32,919 nucleotides of DNA, taken from contig DATFBM010000019.1 in the NCBI GenBank assembly GCA_035253825.1, positions 1 through 32,919 on the forward strand, in the 5' to 3' direction. How positions within the stretch are numbered: the stretch's first letter is position 1; every line of letters begins with the position of its first letter. The position numbers and the translations under genes are program-made. The notes under the pieces are model-generated. The model did not search any database and was not told the DNA's origin. It was given only the letters and a program-made list of their open reading frames with translations. Source of the DNA: JACCTH01 sp035253825. Its GTDB lineage: Bacteria > Actinomycetota > Acidimicrobiia > Spongiisociales > ZC4RG35. Shown here in pieces: positions 7,732 to 16,019 of the stretch.

Positions 7732-8888
7732 CAGGTGACGGGAAACGATTCGCGCAGGGGGACAAGCAGAACGGCCGGTATTAGCACGCATGCGGTGAGC
7801 ACAGTCCGCAGGCCCTGGCTCTCCGCCAGTATTCCGATCAAGAACGCAGCCACCGATCCGACCGCAATCTGCGCCGAACGATAAGTGCCCAGCATCGAAC
7901 CCTGGTTCCCGAATCGCTCGAAGGCGACGAGGTTGGCAATCGGAAAAAGGGCGCTCACGGTGGCAGCGAAGACAACTGCCGCCACAGTGGAAAGGGCTGA
8001 GGCCGGGGCTAGCGACCAGCCCATCCCCGACACGAGCAGTATCAGCACCACCGCCCGCAAGGTCGCCCGGCTTCCTACTCGATCGGCAAAAGAGCCCACC
8101 ACGATCTTTCCGGGGGCAGAGAGGACACGACTTATAGCCAGCATCGTCGCTGCCTGGGCAGGCGCAAAGCCCCAGGAGGTGACAGCAAAGAGCGTCAGAA
8201 AGCCAACCGTTCCATATTGAGAAATCGTGCCAACGGTTCCCACCATGACCGGCAGTCGCAGGGCTCCGAGCCCGCCTCGTCCACCGGTGACTTCGGCCGA
8301 GTTCGGGAGCCTGATGACCAGCAGTACGACCACGCCAAAGGCAGACGCCCAGGTGGCAACGACGAAAGCATCTCGCCAGTCCGCCGATTCGACTCTCGAG
8401 GCCAGGAAAGCAGCTGCAGCCAGTCCGGCCGAGAAGGCGACGCCGAAAAGACCCATGGCCAAGCCGCGGCGATTACCTCCGGCCAAGCCGGTGGCTTTCA
8501 GTCCGGGGGCGAAGAACAGTCCCACCCCAAGGCCGATGATGGCTTGCGACAAGAGGAGCAGGCGGAAGCTTCCCGATGTCGAAGCGAGGGCGCAGCCGCT
8601 TCCGGCGATGGCGAGGCTCGTGACCGCTACAACCCGCAGCGGAAACCTTCTGAGCGACCAGCCTCCAACCAGGTTCCCAACCGCGATGCTGGCGGTCAGG
8701 ACCCCTAAGGCCAGTCCCGCCGAGGAGACCGAAAGGCCCATCGCTTCGGCTATTGACGGAAACAGGGGAGCGAGCAACGATTCGGCCACGCTGATGGCCA
8801 GATAGGTCGCCACCACCGCGGCCAATGCCAACCAAGAGGTTCTCTCCGGTCCCCGGGAGGTCACTCGCTCGGGACTACCCGCCGTCAT
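7731..8888 (-). CDS. MFS transporter
   Basis: This 385-residue protein has about twelve hydrophobic segments in two halves. Family features include GNLVGGWSLRRFPLR after the second segment, the early GLGVGLFFAPG, and a mid-protein GKIVVGSFADRVGSR that repeats the loop 2-3 motif in the second half. It is a cytoplasmic-membrane secondary transporter for a small solute; direction and substrate are unknown. The best start is ATG 8888, which overlaps the end of the GntR gene by 14 bp. The open frame extends to 9017, but those residues are arginine-rich and lie within the regulator gene. The position between a regulator and two enzymes of amino-acid type suggests uptake or export of an amino acid derivative. 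Confidence 0.9.
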   Translation of the reverse strand: MTAGSPERVTSRGPERTSWLALAAVVATYLAISVAESLLAPLFPSIAEAMGLSVSSAGLALGVLTASIAVGNLVGGWSLRRFPLRVVAVTSLAIAGSGCALASTSGSFRLLLLSQAIIGLGVGLFFAPGLKATGLAGGNRRGLAMGLFGVAFSAGLAAAAFLASRVESADWRDAFVVATWASAFGVVVLLVIRLPNSAEVTGGRGGLGALRLPVMVGTVGTISQYGTVGFLTLFAVTSWGFAPAQAATMLAISRVLSAPGKIVVGSFADRVGSRATLRAVVLILLVSGMGWSLAPASALSTVAAVVFAATVSALFPIANLVAFERFGNQGSMLGTYRSAQIAVGSVAAFLIGILAESQGLRTVLTACVLIPAVLLVPLRESFPVT

Positions 8889-9636
8889 TGTCCGCCATCG
8901 CCGCCAGGTAGGCGGTCTCAGCCCGGGTGATGTGATCGAGCGCAAGATGAGCGGCGAGCGTGGCGTCGCGCGCCCGGATCGCTTCGAAAAGTTGGCTGTG
9001 CTCCTTCCAAGAGTCAACGGCTCGCTTTCGAAGCGCCCGGGCGTAGACCCATTGAATGGTGTCCCGCACGGTCTCGTTCAGGGCCACCAGGCGAGAGTTG
9101 CCGGCCGCCTGGGCGATGGCGTTATGAAAAGCGGTGTTGAGCCGGGGCAGAGCGTCGAGCTGCTGGTCGGCGACGGCCCTTTGTCCTTTGGTCAGCAACT
9201 CGGCGAGCACCTCGACCTGATCGGCAGTGATTCGTTCGGAGGCCAAGCGGGCCATTACTGCTTCCAGGGCCGAACGAACCTCGAAAAGTTCGCGAACCGA
9301 CTGCACGCCGAGGGTGGCGACCGAGGCTCCGTGCCGGGGGACGACTTCAACAAAGCCCGCCACGCTGAGCTGACGCAGAGCCTCGCGCACGGGGTTGCGT
9401 GAGACCCCGAACTCGGTGGCCAGCACCTCTTCCATCAGCCGGTCGCCGGGCTTGTAACGACCCGCCAGGATGGCTGCGCGGATTTCGCCTGCGATCTGCT
9501 CGCTGAGTGGCAGATGGGCCCGGCCCAAGGGAACCACCCCCCTCGCGGCTTCGGGGCGAGAACCCGGTATCAGGCCCGTCAACGACCTTTGAGGATCGTC
9601 GCCGGAAAGGGGGCCATTTCCGGTTGACGTGGCCAT
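8875..9636 (-). CDS. GntR-family regulator, FCD subfamily (second copy)
   Basis: This 253-residue protein has a 40-residue leader, then a winged HTH with IRAAILAGRYKPGDRLMEE and EFGVSRNPVREALRQL, then an FCD domain starting at LFEVRSALEAVMARLA and including LNTAFHNAIAQAAGN. It aligns closely with the regulator at 2164-2847 over both domains (VPRHGASVA versus VPRRGASVA). ATG 9636 is preferred. GTG codons at 9663 and 9645 are possible but fall within the operator and promoter DNA. A TATACT box 10 bases before this ATG would give a nearly leaderless transcript, common in actinobacteria. It heads the MFS/cyclodeaminase/GGT run and is divergent from the peptide importer, so it may control both. 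Confidence 0.9.
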   Translation of the reverse strand: MATSTGNGPLSGDDPQRSLTGLIPGSRPEAARGVVPLGRAHLPLSEQIAGEIRAAILAGRYKPGDRLMEEVLATEFGVSRNPVREALRQLSVAGFVEVVPRHGASVATLGVQSVRELFEVRSALEAVMARLASERITADQVEVLAELLTKGQRAVADQQLDALPRLNTAFHNAIAQAAGNSRLVALNETVRDTIQWVYARALRKRAVDSWKEHSQLFEAIRARDATLAAHLALDHITRAETAYLAAMADNDGG

Positions 9637-9653
9637 ACTGTCCACAGTATACA
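9624..9653 (+). promoter_or_regulatory. Promoter of the peptide importer operon
   Basis: TTGACG (9624-9629) and TATACA (9648-9653) are separated by 18 bases on the plus strand, 44 bp before the binding-protein start. The -10 sequence matches that of the oxidase promoter at 2061, and as there it lies within regulator-site-like DNA. Confidence 0.5.
9635..9650. promoter_or_regulatory. Palindromic operator overlapping the GntR start codon
   Basis: ATACTGTCCACAGTAT is a perfect 7-2-7 palindrome. It covers the ATG of the second GntR gene and the -10 region of the divergent importer promoter. It runs directly into a GTATAC-centred ACAGTATACAGTA, so two overlapping sites may exist. A protein bound here would control both directions, most simply the GntR protein encoded next to it. 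Confidence 0.55.
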
Positions 9654-9697
9654 GTAGCCCCACGGCCGCTCGGGCCGTTCAAAGAAGGAGCCTTTGA

Positions 9698-11254
9698 ATG
9701 ATGCGATCGAAACGAGAGGGCCTCGCCCTGATCGTGGGCCTACTGCTGGTGGCGTGTAGTTCGGGGACGGTGTCTACCACTGCCGGAGGAGGTCCGGCCA
9801 CGACCAGCGGCGGTGGTGGCACTCAGGCCACATCGCCCCCGGCCGAATCCGCCGATATCACGATCATCCTCGCCGGCGAGCCCACCACCCTCGACCCCCA
9901 GATCAGAGACGACGGGAACGAGCGAGCCGTGAGTGACAACATCTACGAAACATTGATGGCGCGCACGCCGGAAGGCGAACTGGTGCCGGGTCTGGCGTCG
10001 GGAGAGCCGACCCAGGTAGACGACACCACGTGGCAATTCACCCTTCAGGAGGGAGTCACCTTCCACAACGGGGAGCCCTTCAATGCCGAGAGTGTCGTCG
10101 CCAGCGTCAATCGCATCATCGACCCCGACTTCGCATCGGAACAGGTCTCGTTTTTCTCGACGATCTCCGGAGCCGAAGCCGTCGATGACACCACGGTGAA
10201 CATCCTCACCAACGAACCGGACCCCATTCTTCCCGCCCGCATGTATTGGATGAAGATGGTCCCGGCGACGGCGTCCGCTGATGCCGCTTTCGCCGAGAAC
10301 CCGAGCGGGACCGGGCCCTATCGATTCGTCGAGTGGGTGCGGGGTGACCACGTCACGCTGGAGGCCAATCCCGATTACTGGGGAGAAAGCGGCAACGTGA
10401 GCACAGTCACTTATCGTTTTGTGCCAGAGGCGGGAACACGTCTCTCAGCCCTTATCGCCGGCGACGCCGATGTCATCACCAACCTCCAGCCAGAGGACAT
10501 CGGCTCGGCCCCGCAGTCTGCATCGGTCACGGGCCTCGAGCACCCGATGCTGATCATCAACACCACCGAGGGGGCCACGGCTGACGTGCGGGTGCGGCAA
10601 GCGATGAACCTGGCCGTGGACAAGCAAGCCATGGCCGATGAGCTGTTCGCCGGGAATGCGACCGTCGACCAGTGTCAGATTCTCAGCGAGTCATTCTTCG
10701 GCTTCAACCCCGATCTGGAACCGTACGGGTACGACCCCGACGCCGCCCGCGCTTTGATCGCCGAGGCCGGGGCAGAAGGAGCGACTGTCGAGCTGATCGG
10801 GACCTCAGGGCGGTGGTTGAAAGACCGCGAAGTTGTCGAGGTGGTTGGCAACTTCCTCTCCGAGGTCGGATTGGTACCCGAGGTCCAAATCTTCGAATTC
10901 GATGAGTATCTCAACCGACTCTTCGGGGACATCCGTCCCCCCGTCATCTACGTCACCAGCTCCAACGAGCTGCTCGACGCTGATCGCCAGCTGTCCGCCT
11001 ACTACCACTTGGACGGCATCGGAGCCTCGAACGATGACGCCGAGCTGGCGGGCTGGATCGATGAGGCTCGCTCGGAAACCGATGTCGCTGCCCGTGAGGG
11101 GCTCTATCACCAGGCCGTGCAGAAGGCATGTGACGAGGCTTACTTCCTCTTCATGCTCAATATCAACGACGTCTATGGGATGAGCGAACGCCTTCAGTGG
11201 CAGCCGCGAGTCGATGCCAAGATCCTGGTCAAGGAAATGACGGTGAGCGCCTAA
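9698..11254 (+). CDS. Peptide/nickel-type ABC substrate-binding lipoprotein (SBP family 5)
   Basis: This 518-residue protein starts with MMRSKREGLALIVGLLLVAC, a lipoprotein signal peptide ending in the lipobox. A 25-residue Thr/Ser/Gly/Pro tether follows, then the family 5 binding domain. Recognisable parts are GEPTTLDPQIRDDGNERAVS, YETLMARTPEGELVPGLA, the family signature region around FTLQEGVTFHNGEPFNAESV, and VRQAMNLAVDKQAM. Such proteins capture oligopeptides, nickel chelates, opines or similar solutes outside the membrane for a Dpp/Opp permease, here encoded directly downstream. AAGGAG lies 7 bp before the ATG; a second ATG follows immediately. The solute is unknown. The GGT and cyclodeaminase operon next door hints at a gamma-glutamyl or amino acid conjugate, which is inference. 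Confidence 0.93.
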   Translation: MMRSKREGLALIVGLLLVACSSGTVSTTAGGGPATTSGGGGTQATSPPAESADITIILAGEPTTLDPQIRDDGNERAVSDNIYETLMARTPEGELVPGLASGEPTQVDDTTWQFTLQEGVTFHNGEPFNAESVVASVNRIIDPDFASEQVSFFSTISGAEAVDDTTVNILTNEPDPILPARMYWMKMVPATASADAAFAENPSGTGPYRFVEWVRGDHVTLEANPDYWGESGNVSTVTYRFVPEAGTRLSALIAGDADVITNLQPEDIGSAPQSASVTGLEHPMLIINTTEGATADVRVRQAMNLAVDKQAMADELFAGNATVDQCQILSESFFGFNPDLEPYGYDPDAARALIAEAGAEGATVELIGTSGRWLKDREVVEVVGNFLSEVGLVPEVQIFEFDEYLNRLFGDIRPPVIYVTSSNELLDADRQLSAYYHLDGIGASNDDAELAGWIDEARSETDVAAREGLYHQAVQKACDEAYFLFMLNINDVYGMSERLQWQPRVDAKILVKEMTVSA

Positions 11255-11270
11255 ACCACACCGCGGCCCT

Positions 11271-11291
11271 CCCCCGGGCTCGGCCCGGGGG
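11271..11291 (+). other. GC-rich hairpin between binding protein and permease genes
   Basis: A perfect 9-bp stem (CCCCCGGGC / GCCCGGGGG) with a 3-base loop sits 16 bp after the binding-protein stop and 25 bp before the permease start. There is no T-run, so it is unlikely to be a full terminator. Hairpins here commonly protect the binding-protein mRNA and lower downstream expression. Confidence 0.55.
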
Positions 11292-11316
11292 ACGGTGGCA
11301 CAAAGGAGACCCAGTC

Positions 11317-12237
11317 ATGGGGCGGTTCTTACTCAAACGGATCCTGCAGGGAGCCATAGTCGTCATCGGGGTCACTGTGGTGGTGTTCGTAGTCACCCGG
11401 CTCATCGGCGATCCGGTTCGGGTGATGCTTCCCCTCGAGGCCACTCCCGAACAGAGGGCCGCCTTCGCCGCTCAGTTGGGCTTTGACCGGCCCATCTACG
11501 TCCAGTTCTTCGACTTCATCGGCTCGGCGCTCCGCTTCGACTTCGGCAATTCCCTGTGGCAGGACCGCCCAGCTCTCGAAATCGTCCTCGAGGCGCTGCC
11601 TCGCACCCTGCTGCTGGTGGGAGCATCGATGGTGCTGGCGGTCATCATCGCCATCCCCCTGGGGATTCTCACCTCGCTGCGGCCGGGGGGCTTTCTCGAT
11701 CGACTCCTGGTCACGCTCAGTCTCACCGGTCTTTCGATGCCCAACTTCTGGCTCGGCTTGCTCCTCATAGTCATCTTCGGAGTCCAGCTCCAGATCTTTC
11801 CCATCTTCGGGTCCGGGACTCTCGCCCACGCCGTGCTCCCGGCGGTCACCTTTGCCCTCCCTTCGGCGGCGCGGCTGGTGATGTTGACGCGGTCGGCAAT
11901 GATCGACGAGCTCAACAAGAGCTACGTCCAGTTGGTCAAAGCCAAGAACGTTCCTTTTCGCCGGTTGGTGGGAGCCCATGCTTTCCGTAACGCTGCTGTC
12001 CCCGTAATGACCATGACCGGGTGGGAGGTGATCCGGGCCCTCGCCGGCTACTCGGTGGTGGTGGAGACGGTCTTCGCCTGGCCCGGCCTTGGGTTTCTCG
12101 CCATCCAGTCAATCACCCGCCAAGATCTCATCCTCTTGCAAGCCATCGTCTTCGTCGTGGCTCTGATGATCATCACGATCAACATCCTGATGGACCTGGC
12201 CTACAAGTACATCGACCCCCGGATCAAGCTCACCTAG
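11317..12237 (+). CDS. Dpp/Opp-type ABC permease, DppB-like
   Basis: This 306-residue protein has six predicted membrane segments. It opens with MGRFLLKRILQGAIVVIGVT and carries the DppB-type N-terminal sequence VTRLIGDPVRVMLPLEATPEQ, a periplasmic loop ending in FDFGNSLWQDRP, and the ATPase-contacting EAA loop around VQLVKAKNVPFRRLVGAHAFRNA. It ends in YKYIDPRIKLT, the usual close of this family. I start at ATG 11317, behind AAAGGAG at 11302-11308. An earlier in-frame start at 11197 would lie inside the binding-protein gene. It forms the membrane channel together with the next gene's product. Confidence 0.94.
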   Translation: MGRFLLKRILQGAIVVIGVTVVVFVVTRLIGDPVRVMLPLEATPEQRAAFAAQLGFDRPIYVQFFDFIGSALRFDFGNSLWQDRPALEIVLEALPRTLLLVGASMVLAVIIAIPLGILTSLRPGGFLDRLLVTLSLTGLSMPNFWLGLLLIVIFGVQLQIFPIFGSGTLAHAVLPAVTFALPSAARLVMLTRSAMIDELNKSYVQLVKAKNVPFRRLVGAHAFRNAAVPVMTMTGWEVIRALAGYSVVVETVFAWPGLGFLAIQSITRQDLILLQAIVFVVALMIITINILMDLAYKYIDPRIKLT

Positions 12238-12245
12238 GAGGAGTG

Positions 12246-13193
12246 ATGGCTCAGACCGTAGCTGCGCCCGGTATGGCCACTCCCGGCATCAGCCGCCGCT
12301 TTGCCAGCGTGGTGGGTGAGCTCTGGAAGGACAAGGCCGGCTTTTTCGGATTGATCGTGATGTCTTCGCTCATCCTGGTGGCCCTCGCCGCTCCGCTCCT
12401 TGCCCCCCATGATCCCGCGGCTCAGTCACTCTCGGACCGGTTGGTACCACCCTTCTGGCTCGAAGGGGGCTCTCTCGATCATCCGCTCGGCACCGACAAT
12501 CTGGGCCGCGACGTTCTTTCCCGCATCATCTTCGGCTCCCGGGTCTCACTCATCGTTGGCTTGGGAGTGGTGTTGATTGCTGGAACGGTTGGAACCGTCC
12601 TGGGATTGCTGGCGGGTTACAACGGGGGCCGGGTCGACACCGTCATCATGCGCTGGCTTGACACCCAGCTCGCCTTTCCCGGCTTGCTCCTCTATCTGGT
12701 GATCCTCTCGGTGGTTCGACCGAGCTTGCTGGTTCTCATCGTCATCCTTCCCATCAACGCCTGGATGGTCTATGCACTCCTGGTCCGCGGTGTCGTCCTC
12801 TCGGCGAAAGAGACGCCGTATGTGGAGGCGGCTGAGATTGTCGGCGCCCGGCCGCGCCGAATCATTTTTCGCCACATCCTTCCCAACCTGGCTGCTCCGC
12901 TTCTGACCCTGGCGGTGCTCGAATTTGCCAGTGCGATCCTGGCGGAAGCGGCCCTCTCCTTTCTCGGACTAGGCATCCAGCCACCGGCCATGTCCTGGGG
13001 CCTCGATGTGGCGATCGGGAGGGAGTACGTCTTCAACGCCTGGTGGCTCGTTACCTTCCCCGGGCTTGCCATAGCCCTCACCGTGCTCGGCGCCAATCTC
13101 TTCGCCAGCTGGCTGCGCATCGTCGCCGACCCTCACGAACGCGAGAAGCGATTTGCCGCCGGCCTCGGATCGACAGGAGGGCGCGGTGCCTGA
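12246..13193 (+). CDS. Dpp/Opp-type ABC permease, DppC-like
   Basis: This 315-residue protein has a cytosolic N-terminus (about residues 1-35), then six membrane segments. Diagnostic parts are DHPLGTDNLGRDVLSRIIFGSRVSL after the first segment, the EAA loop VEAAEIVGARPRRIIFRHILPN, and AALSFLGLGIQPPAMSWG near the C-terminus. It pairs with the DppB-like product to form the importer channel. It starts at ATG 12246 behind AGGAGG, 8 bp after the DppB-like stop. Its last 8 bases overlap the start of the first ATPase gene, a sign of coupled translation. The charged tail REKRFAAGLGSTGGRGA is longer than in some relatives. Confidence 0.94.
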   Translation: MAQTVAAPGMATPGISRRFASVVGELWKDKAGFFGLIVMSSLILVALAAPLLAPHDPAAQSLSDRLVPPFWLEGGSLDHPLGTDNLGRDVLSRIIFGSRVSLIVGLGVVLIAGTVGTVLGLLAGYNGGRVDTVIMRWLDTQLAFPGLLLYLVILSVVRPSLLVLIVILPINAWMVYALLVRGVVLSAKETPYVEAAEIVGARPRRIIFRHILPNLAAPLLTLAVLEFASAILAEAALSFLGLGIQPPAMSWGLDVAIGREYVFNAWWLVTFPGLAIALTVLGANLFASWLRIVADPHEREKRFAAGLGSTGGRGA

Positions 13194-14208
13194 TACACCG
13201 AATGGCGTCCCGCTCCTCTCGGTTGACGACCTCGCGGTCTCTTTCTTCACCCGCCGGGGAGTGGTTCAGGCCGTGAGGGGAGCCAGTTTCTCTCTCGATC
13301 GCGGCCAAACCCTGGGATTGGTCGGCGAATCCGGTTCTGGCAAGAGCGTCACCTCGCGAGCCGTCACCGGGCTCATCGACCTGCCGGGCCGCATTGTCGG
13401 AGGCGACATCCGCTGGAAGGGCAAATCGCTCCTCGGCAAGGAGGGACAGGCCTACTCCGATCGGATCCGGGGGAAGGAAATCGCGATCATCTTCCAAGAC
13501 CCGATGACCTCGCTCAACCCTCTCATGAAGGTGGGCGATCAGATTGGGGAAGTCCTTTCCCATCATTTGGGAATGAGCCGCTCCGCCGCCGAGAAGCGAG
13601 CGGTTGAATTGCTCGACCTGGTCGGCATCTCTTTTCCCCGCCAGCGGGTTACTCAGTACCCATACGAGTTCTCCGGGGGAATGAACCAACGAGTCGCGAT
13701 TGCCATGGCCCTCGCCTCGGAACCGGAGTTGCTCATAGCCGACGAGCCCACCACGGCCCTCGACGTCACCATCCAGGCGCAGATCTTGGAGTTGGTTCAA
13801 CAACTCCAAGCTGACCTCGGCCTGGCGGTTCTTCTCATCACTCACGACCTCGGAGTGGTGGCTGGCCTCTGTCAACGGCTCGCGGTGATGTACGCCGGAC
13901 GAATCGTCGAGACGGGAAAGGCTGAGGAGATCTATGGCGATCCTGGCCATCCCTACGCCTGGGGGCTGATCGGGTCGACGCCACGGCTCGACGTCGTGGT
14001 GCCGAAGCTCGTGAGCATCGCCGGCGCTCCGCCCGATCTCATCAATCCACCGCCCGGCTGTGCGTACGCGCCGCGCTGCGAGCTAGCCGTCGAAATGTGT
14101 GTGCAAGTTTCACCCGAGCTGATCGAACATCTCCCGAACAGGAAGGTTGCGTGTCACCGTGCATTCGATATCAGAACCGTCGGTGCTCCCGTCGCCGGAG
14201 CGGGCTGA
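13186..14208 (+). CDS. Dpp/Opp-type ABC ATPase, DppD-like
   Basis: This 340-residue protein has Walker A GESGSGKS, the Q-loop region FQDPMTSLNPL, the signature FSGGMNQRVAIAMALA, Walker B LLIADEPTTALDVT and the switch His in LLITHDLGV. The C-terminal oligopeptide domain has PPGCAYAPRCELAVEMC, the cysteine cluster that holds a [4Fe-4S] centre in some relatives. It hydrolyses ATP to drive the importer, paired with the next gene's product. The start is GTG 13186 behind AGGAGG, overlapping the permease stop by 8 bp. The longer frame from 13153 is less likely. Confidence 0.94.
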   Translation: MPDTPNGVPLLSVDDLAVSFFTRRGVVQAVRGASFSLDRGQTLGLVGESGSGKSVTSRAVTGLIDLPGRIVGGDIRWKGKSLLGKEGQAYSDRIRGKEIAIIFQDPMTSLNPLMKVGDQIGEVLSHHLGMSRSAAEKRAVELLDLVGISFPRQRVTQYPYEFSGGMNQRVAIAMALASEPELLIADEPTTALDVTIQAQILELVQQLQADLGLAVLLITHDLGVVAGLCQRLAVMYAGRIVETGKAEEIYGDPGHPYAWGLIGSTPRLDVVVPKLVSIAGAPPDLINPPPGCAYAPRCELAVEMCVQVSPELIEHLPNRKVACHRAFDIRTVGAPVAGAG

Positions 14209-15184
14209 CGCCGAACCACTGCTACGGGTAGAGGGCCTCACCGTCCACTTCCCGGTTGGCCGCTCTGGATTCTGGGGGCGCCAAAAGCAGGTTTTGCACG
14301 CGGTCGATGGGGTCAGCTTCGACATCAAACGGGGCGAGACCCTGGGCCTGGTCGGCGAGTCGGGATCCGGGAAGTCGACCACAGGGCGAGCGATTCTTCG
14401 CAAGGTCCCCATCACCGCCGGTCGGATCGTCTTTGGGGGCCAGGACATAACTCATGTCCAGGGAGAGGACCTGCGGCAATTGCGCCGCCACATGCAGCTC
14501 GTTTTCCAGGATCCGTTCGGGTCGCTCAATCCCCGGATGCGGGTGCTCGACATCGTTTCCGAACCGCTGATCGTCCACGGCTTGGAGCCGGACATCGAAG
14601 CCTGTTCCGACCGCGTGCTGGAGCTGTTGGAGATCGTCGGCCTCCCGAAGGATGCCGCGGTTCGTTATCCCCACTCCTTCAGCGGCGGACAGCGGCAGCG
14701 GATCGTGATCGCCCGGGCTCTGGCCCTGCGACCCGACCTGATCATCGCCGATGAGCCGGTCTCGGCCCTCGACGTGTCCATTCAGGCTCAAATCGTCAAC
14801 TTGCTGGCCGACTTGCAGGACGAGTTCGGGCTCACCTATTTGTTCATAGCCCACGACCTCTCTGTCGTCCGCCACTTGTCAGACCGGATCGCGGTGATGT
14901 ACTCGGGAAAGCTGGTGGAGCTCTCCGATCGGGACGCGATCTATGACCGTCCCACTCACCCCTATACGGAGGCTCTGCTTTCGGCGGTACCGATACCGGA
15001 CCCGATACTGCAGCGCGAGCGTCGACGGGTCCCGCTAACGGGCGAGATCCCTAATCCGATTAGCCCCCCACCGGGATGCCGGTTCCATACCCGCTGCCCG
15101 ATCGTCGAGGATCGCTGTCGATCGGAGGAGCCTCCCTTGGAGGACAAAGGGGCGGGCAACGTCGCCGCCTGCTGGTTCCGCTGA
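14159..15184 (+). CDS. Dpp/Opp-type ABC ATPase, DppF-like
   Basis: This protein of about 341 residues has Walker A GESGSGKSTTG, the Q-loop FQDPFGSLNPRMRV, signature FSGGQRQRIVIARALAL, Walker B LIIADEPVSALDVS, switch His in LFIAHDLSVV and a C-terminal PPGCRFHTRCPIVEDRC cysteine cluster. It forms the ATPase heterodimer with the DppD-like subunit. The start is uncertain. GTG 14159 and TTG 14147 are the only candidates before the nucleotide-binding domain, and both overlap the upstream gene by 50-62 bp. I prefer the GTG, which leaves room for GGAAGG at 14141-14146. It is the last gene of the importer operon; the TSUP gene follows after 28 bp. Confidence 0.92.
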   Translation: MHSISEPSVLPSPERADAEPLLRVEGLTVHFPVGRSGFWGRQKQVLHAVDGVSFDIKRGETLGLVGESGSGKSTTGRAILRKVPITAGRIVFGGQDITHVQGEDLRQLRRHMQLVFQDPFGSLNPRMRVLDIVSEPLIVHGLEPDIEACSDRVLELLEIVGLPKDAAVRYPHSFSGGQRQRIVIARALALRPDLIIADEPVSALDVSIQAQIVNLLADLQDEFGLTYLFIAHDLSVVRHLSDRIAVMYSGKLVELSDRDAIYDRPTHPYTEALLSAVPIPDPILQRERRRVPLTGEIPNPISPPPGCRFHTRCPIVEDRCRSEEPPLEDKGAGNVAACWFR

Positions 15185-15212
15185 GTCGGCTCCCCGCTAG
15201 AGATGACGCCCT

Positions 15213-16019
15213 ATGAGTGAGAGTGCTCGCGCCACGGCAATCCGATCGGAAAGCTCGGTGGGATTGGCGATCGGCATCGGGGTCTTTGCCGGCATGCTCT
15301 CGGGGCTCTTTGGGGTCGGTGGGGGGATCATCGTCGTCCCGGGGCTGGTGTCGTTTCTGAAAATGGATCAACGTCGTGCCCAAGGCACGTCACTCGTGGC
15401 GGTGGCGCCGATGGGCCTGGCGGGCATGATCGGTTATGCGGTGAGCCAGAGCGTCGATTGGCTGGTGGCCTTGCTCTTGCTCCTGGGATCGGTTGCCGGA
15501 ACCGTCATTGGGACCAAATTGCTCCGGAGCCTCCCGATCAAGACATTGCAGGGCTCATTCGCGGCGTTGCTATTTCTTACCGCCCTTCGAATGGTCTTTG
15601 ACATCGAGGAGGGAACTGGACACCTTCCGATCGACATACCGATGGCTCTCGGTCTCGTTGCTCTGGGCATCTTCACCGGAGCCCTGGCGGGCCTGATGGG
15701 AGTGGGAGGGGGAGTGATCATGGTGCCGGCGCAAAACGTCCTCTTCTCAATTCCCAGTGCGCTGGCCAAGGGAACCTCGCTGGCAGTGATCGTTCCGACC
15801 GCAATCGTCGGCAGTATCCAAAACGTTCGGCACGGCACCGCTGATCTCCGAACGGGATTAACCGTCGGCGCCGCCGGAGTGTTGACCTCGTTTTTGTTCT
15901 CGCTCCTGGCCGTTCGCCTCGACCCCACCCTCTCGGCAGTCCTCTTCGCCGTGCTGCTGATCGCCTCTGCCATTCGCATCATCTGGGCGATGCGTCATCA
16001 GCGGTCGACCACCCTCTGA
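15213..16019 (+). CDS. TSUP (TauE/SafE) family membrane transporter
   Basis: This 268-residue protein has about eight membrane segments in two internally similar halves. Each half has the family's glycine motif: GMLSGLFGVGGGIIVVP in the first and GALAGLMGVGGGVIMVP in the second, each followed by a QGTSL or KGTSL helix start. TSUP proteins move sulfite, sulfoacetate, taurine or other small organic anions; the direction is usually export. The ATG at 15213 lies 28 bp after the importer operon, in the same direction, so it may be its last member. Its 3' end overlaps the convergent D-amino-acid-oxidase-like gene by 22 bp, with no terminator between them. Confidence 0.93.
   Translation: MSESARATAIRSESSVGLAIGIGVFAGMLSGLFGVGGGIIVVPGLVSFLKMDQRRAQGTSLVAVAPMGLAGMIGYAVSQSVDWLVALLLLLGSVAGTVIGTKLLRSLPIKTLQGSFAALLFLTALRMVFDIEEGTGHLPIDIPMALGLVALGIFTGALAGLMGVGGGVIMVPAQNVLFSIPSALAKGTSLAVIVPTAIVGSIQNVRHGTADLRTGLTVGAAGVLTSFLFSLLAVRLDPTLSAVLFAVLLIASAIRIIWAMRHQRSTTL

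Noticed and set aside
15998..16019. 22-bp overlap of the convergent TSUP and D-amino acid oxidase-like genes as a sign of a misplaced stop.
   Set aside because: Both C-termini fit their family lengths; short convergent overlaps are ordinary in compact genomes.
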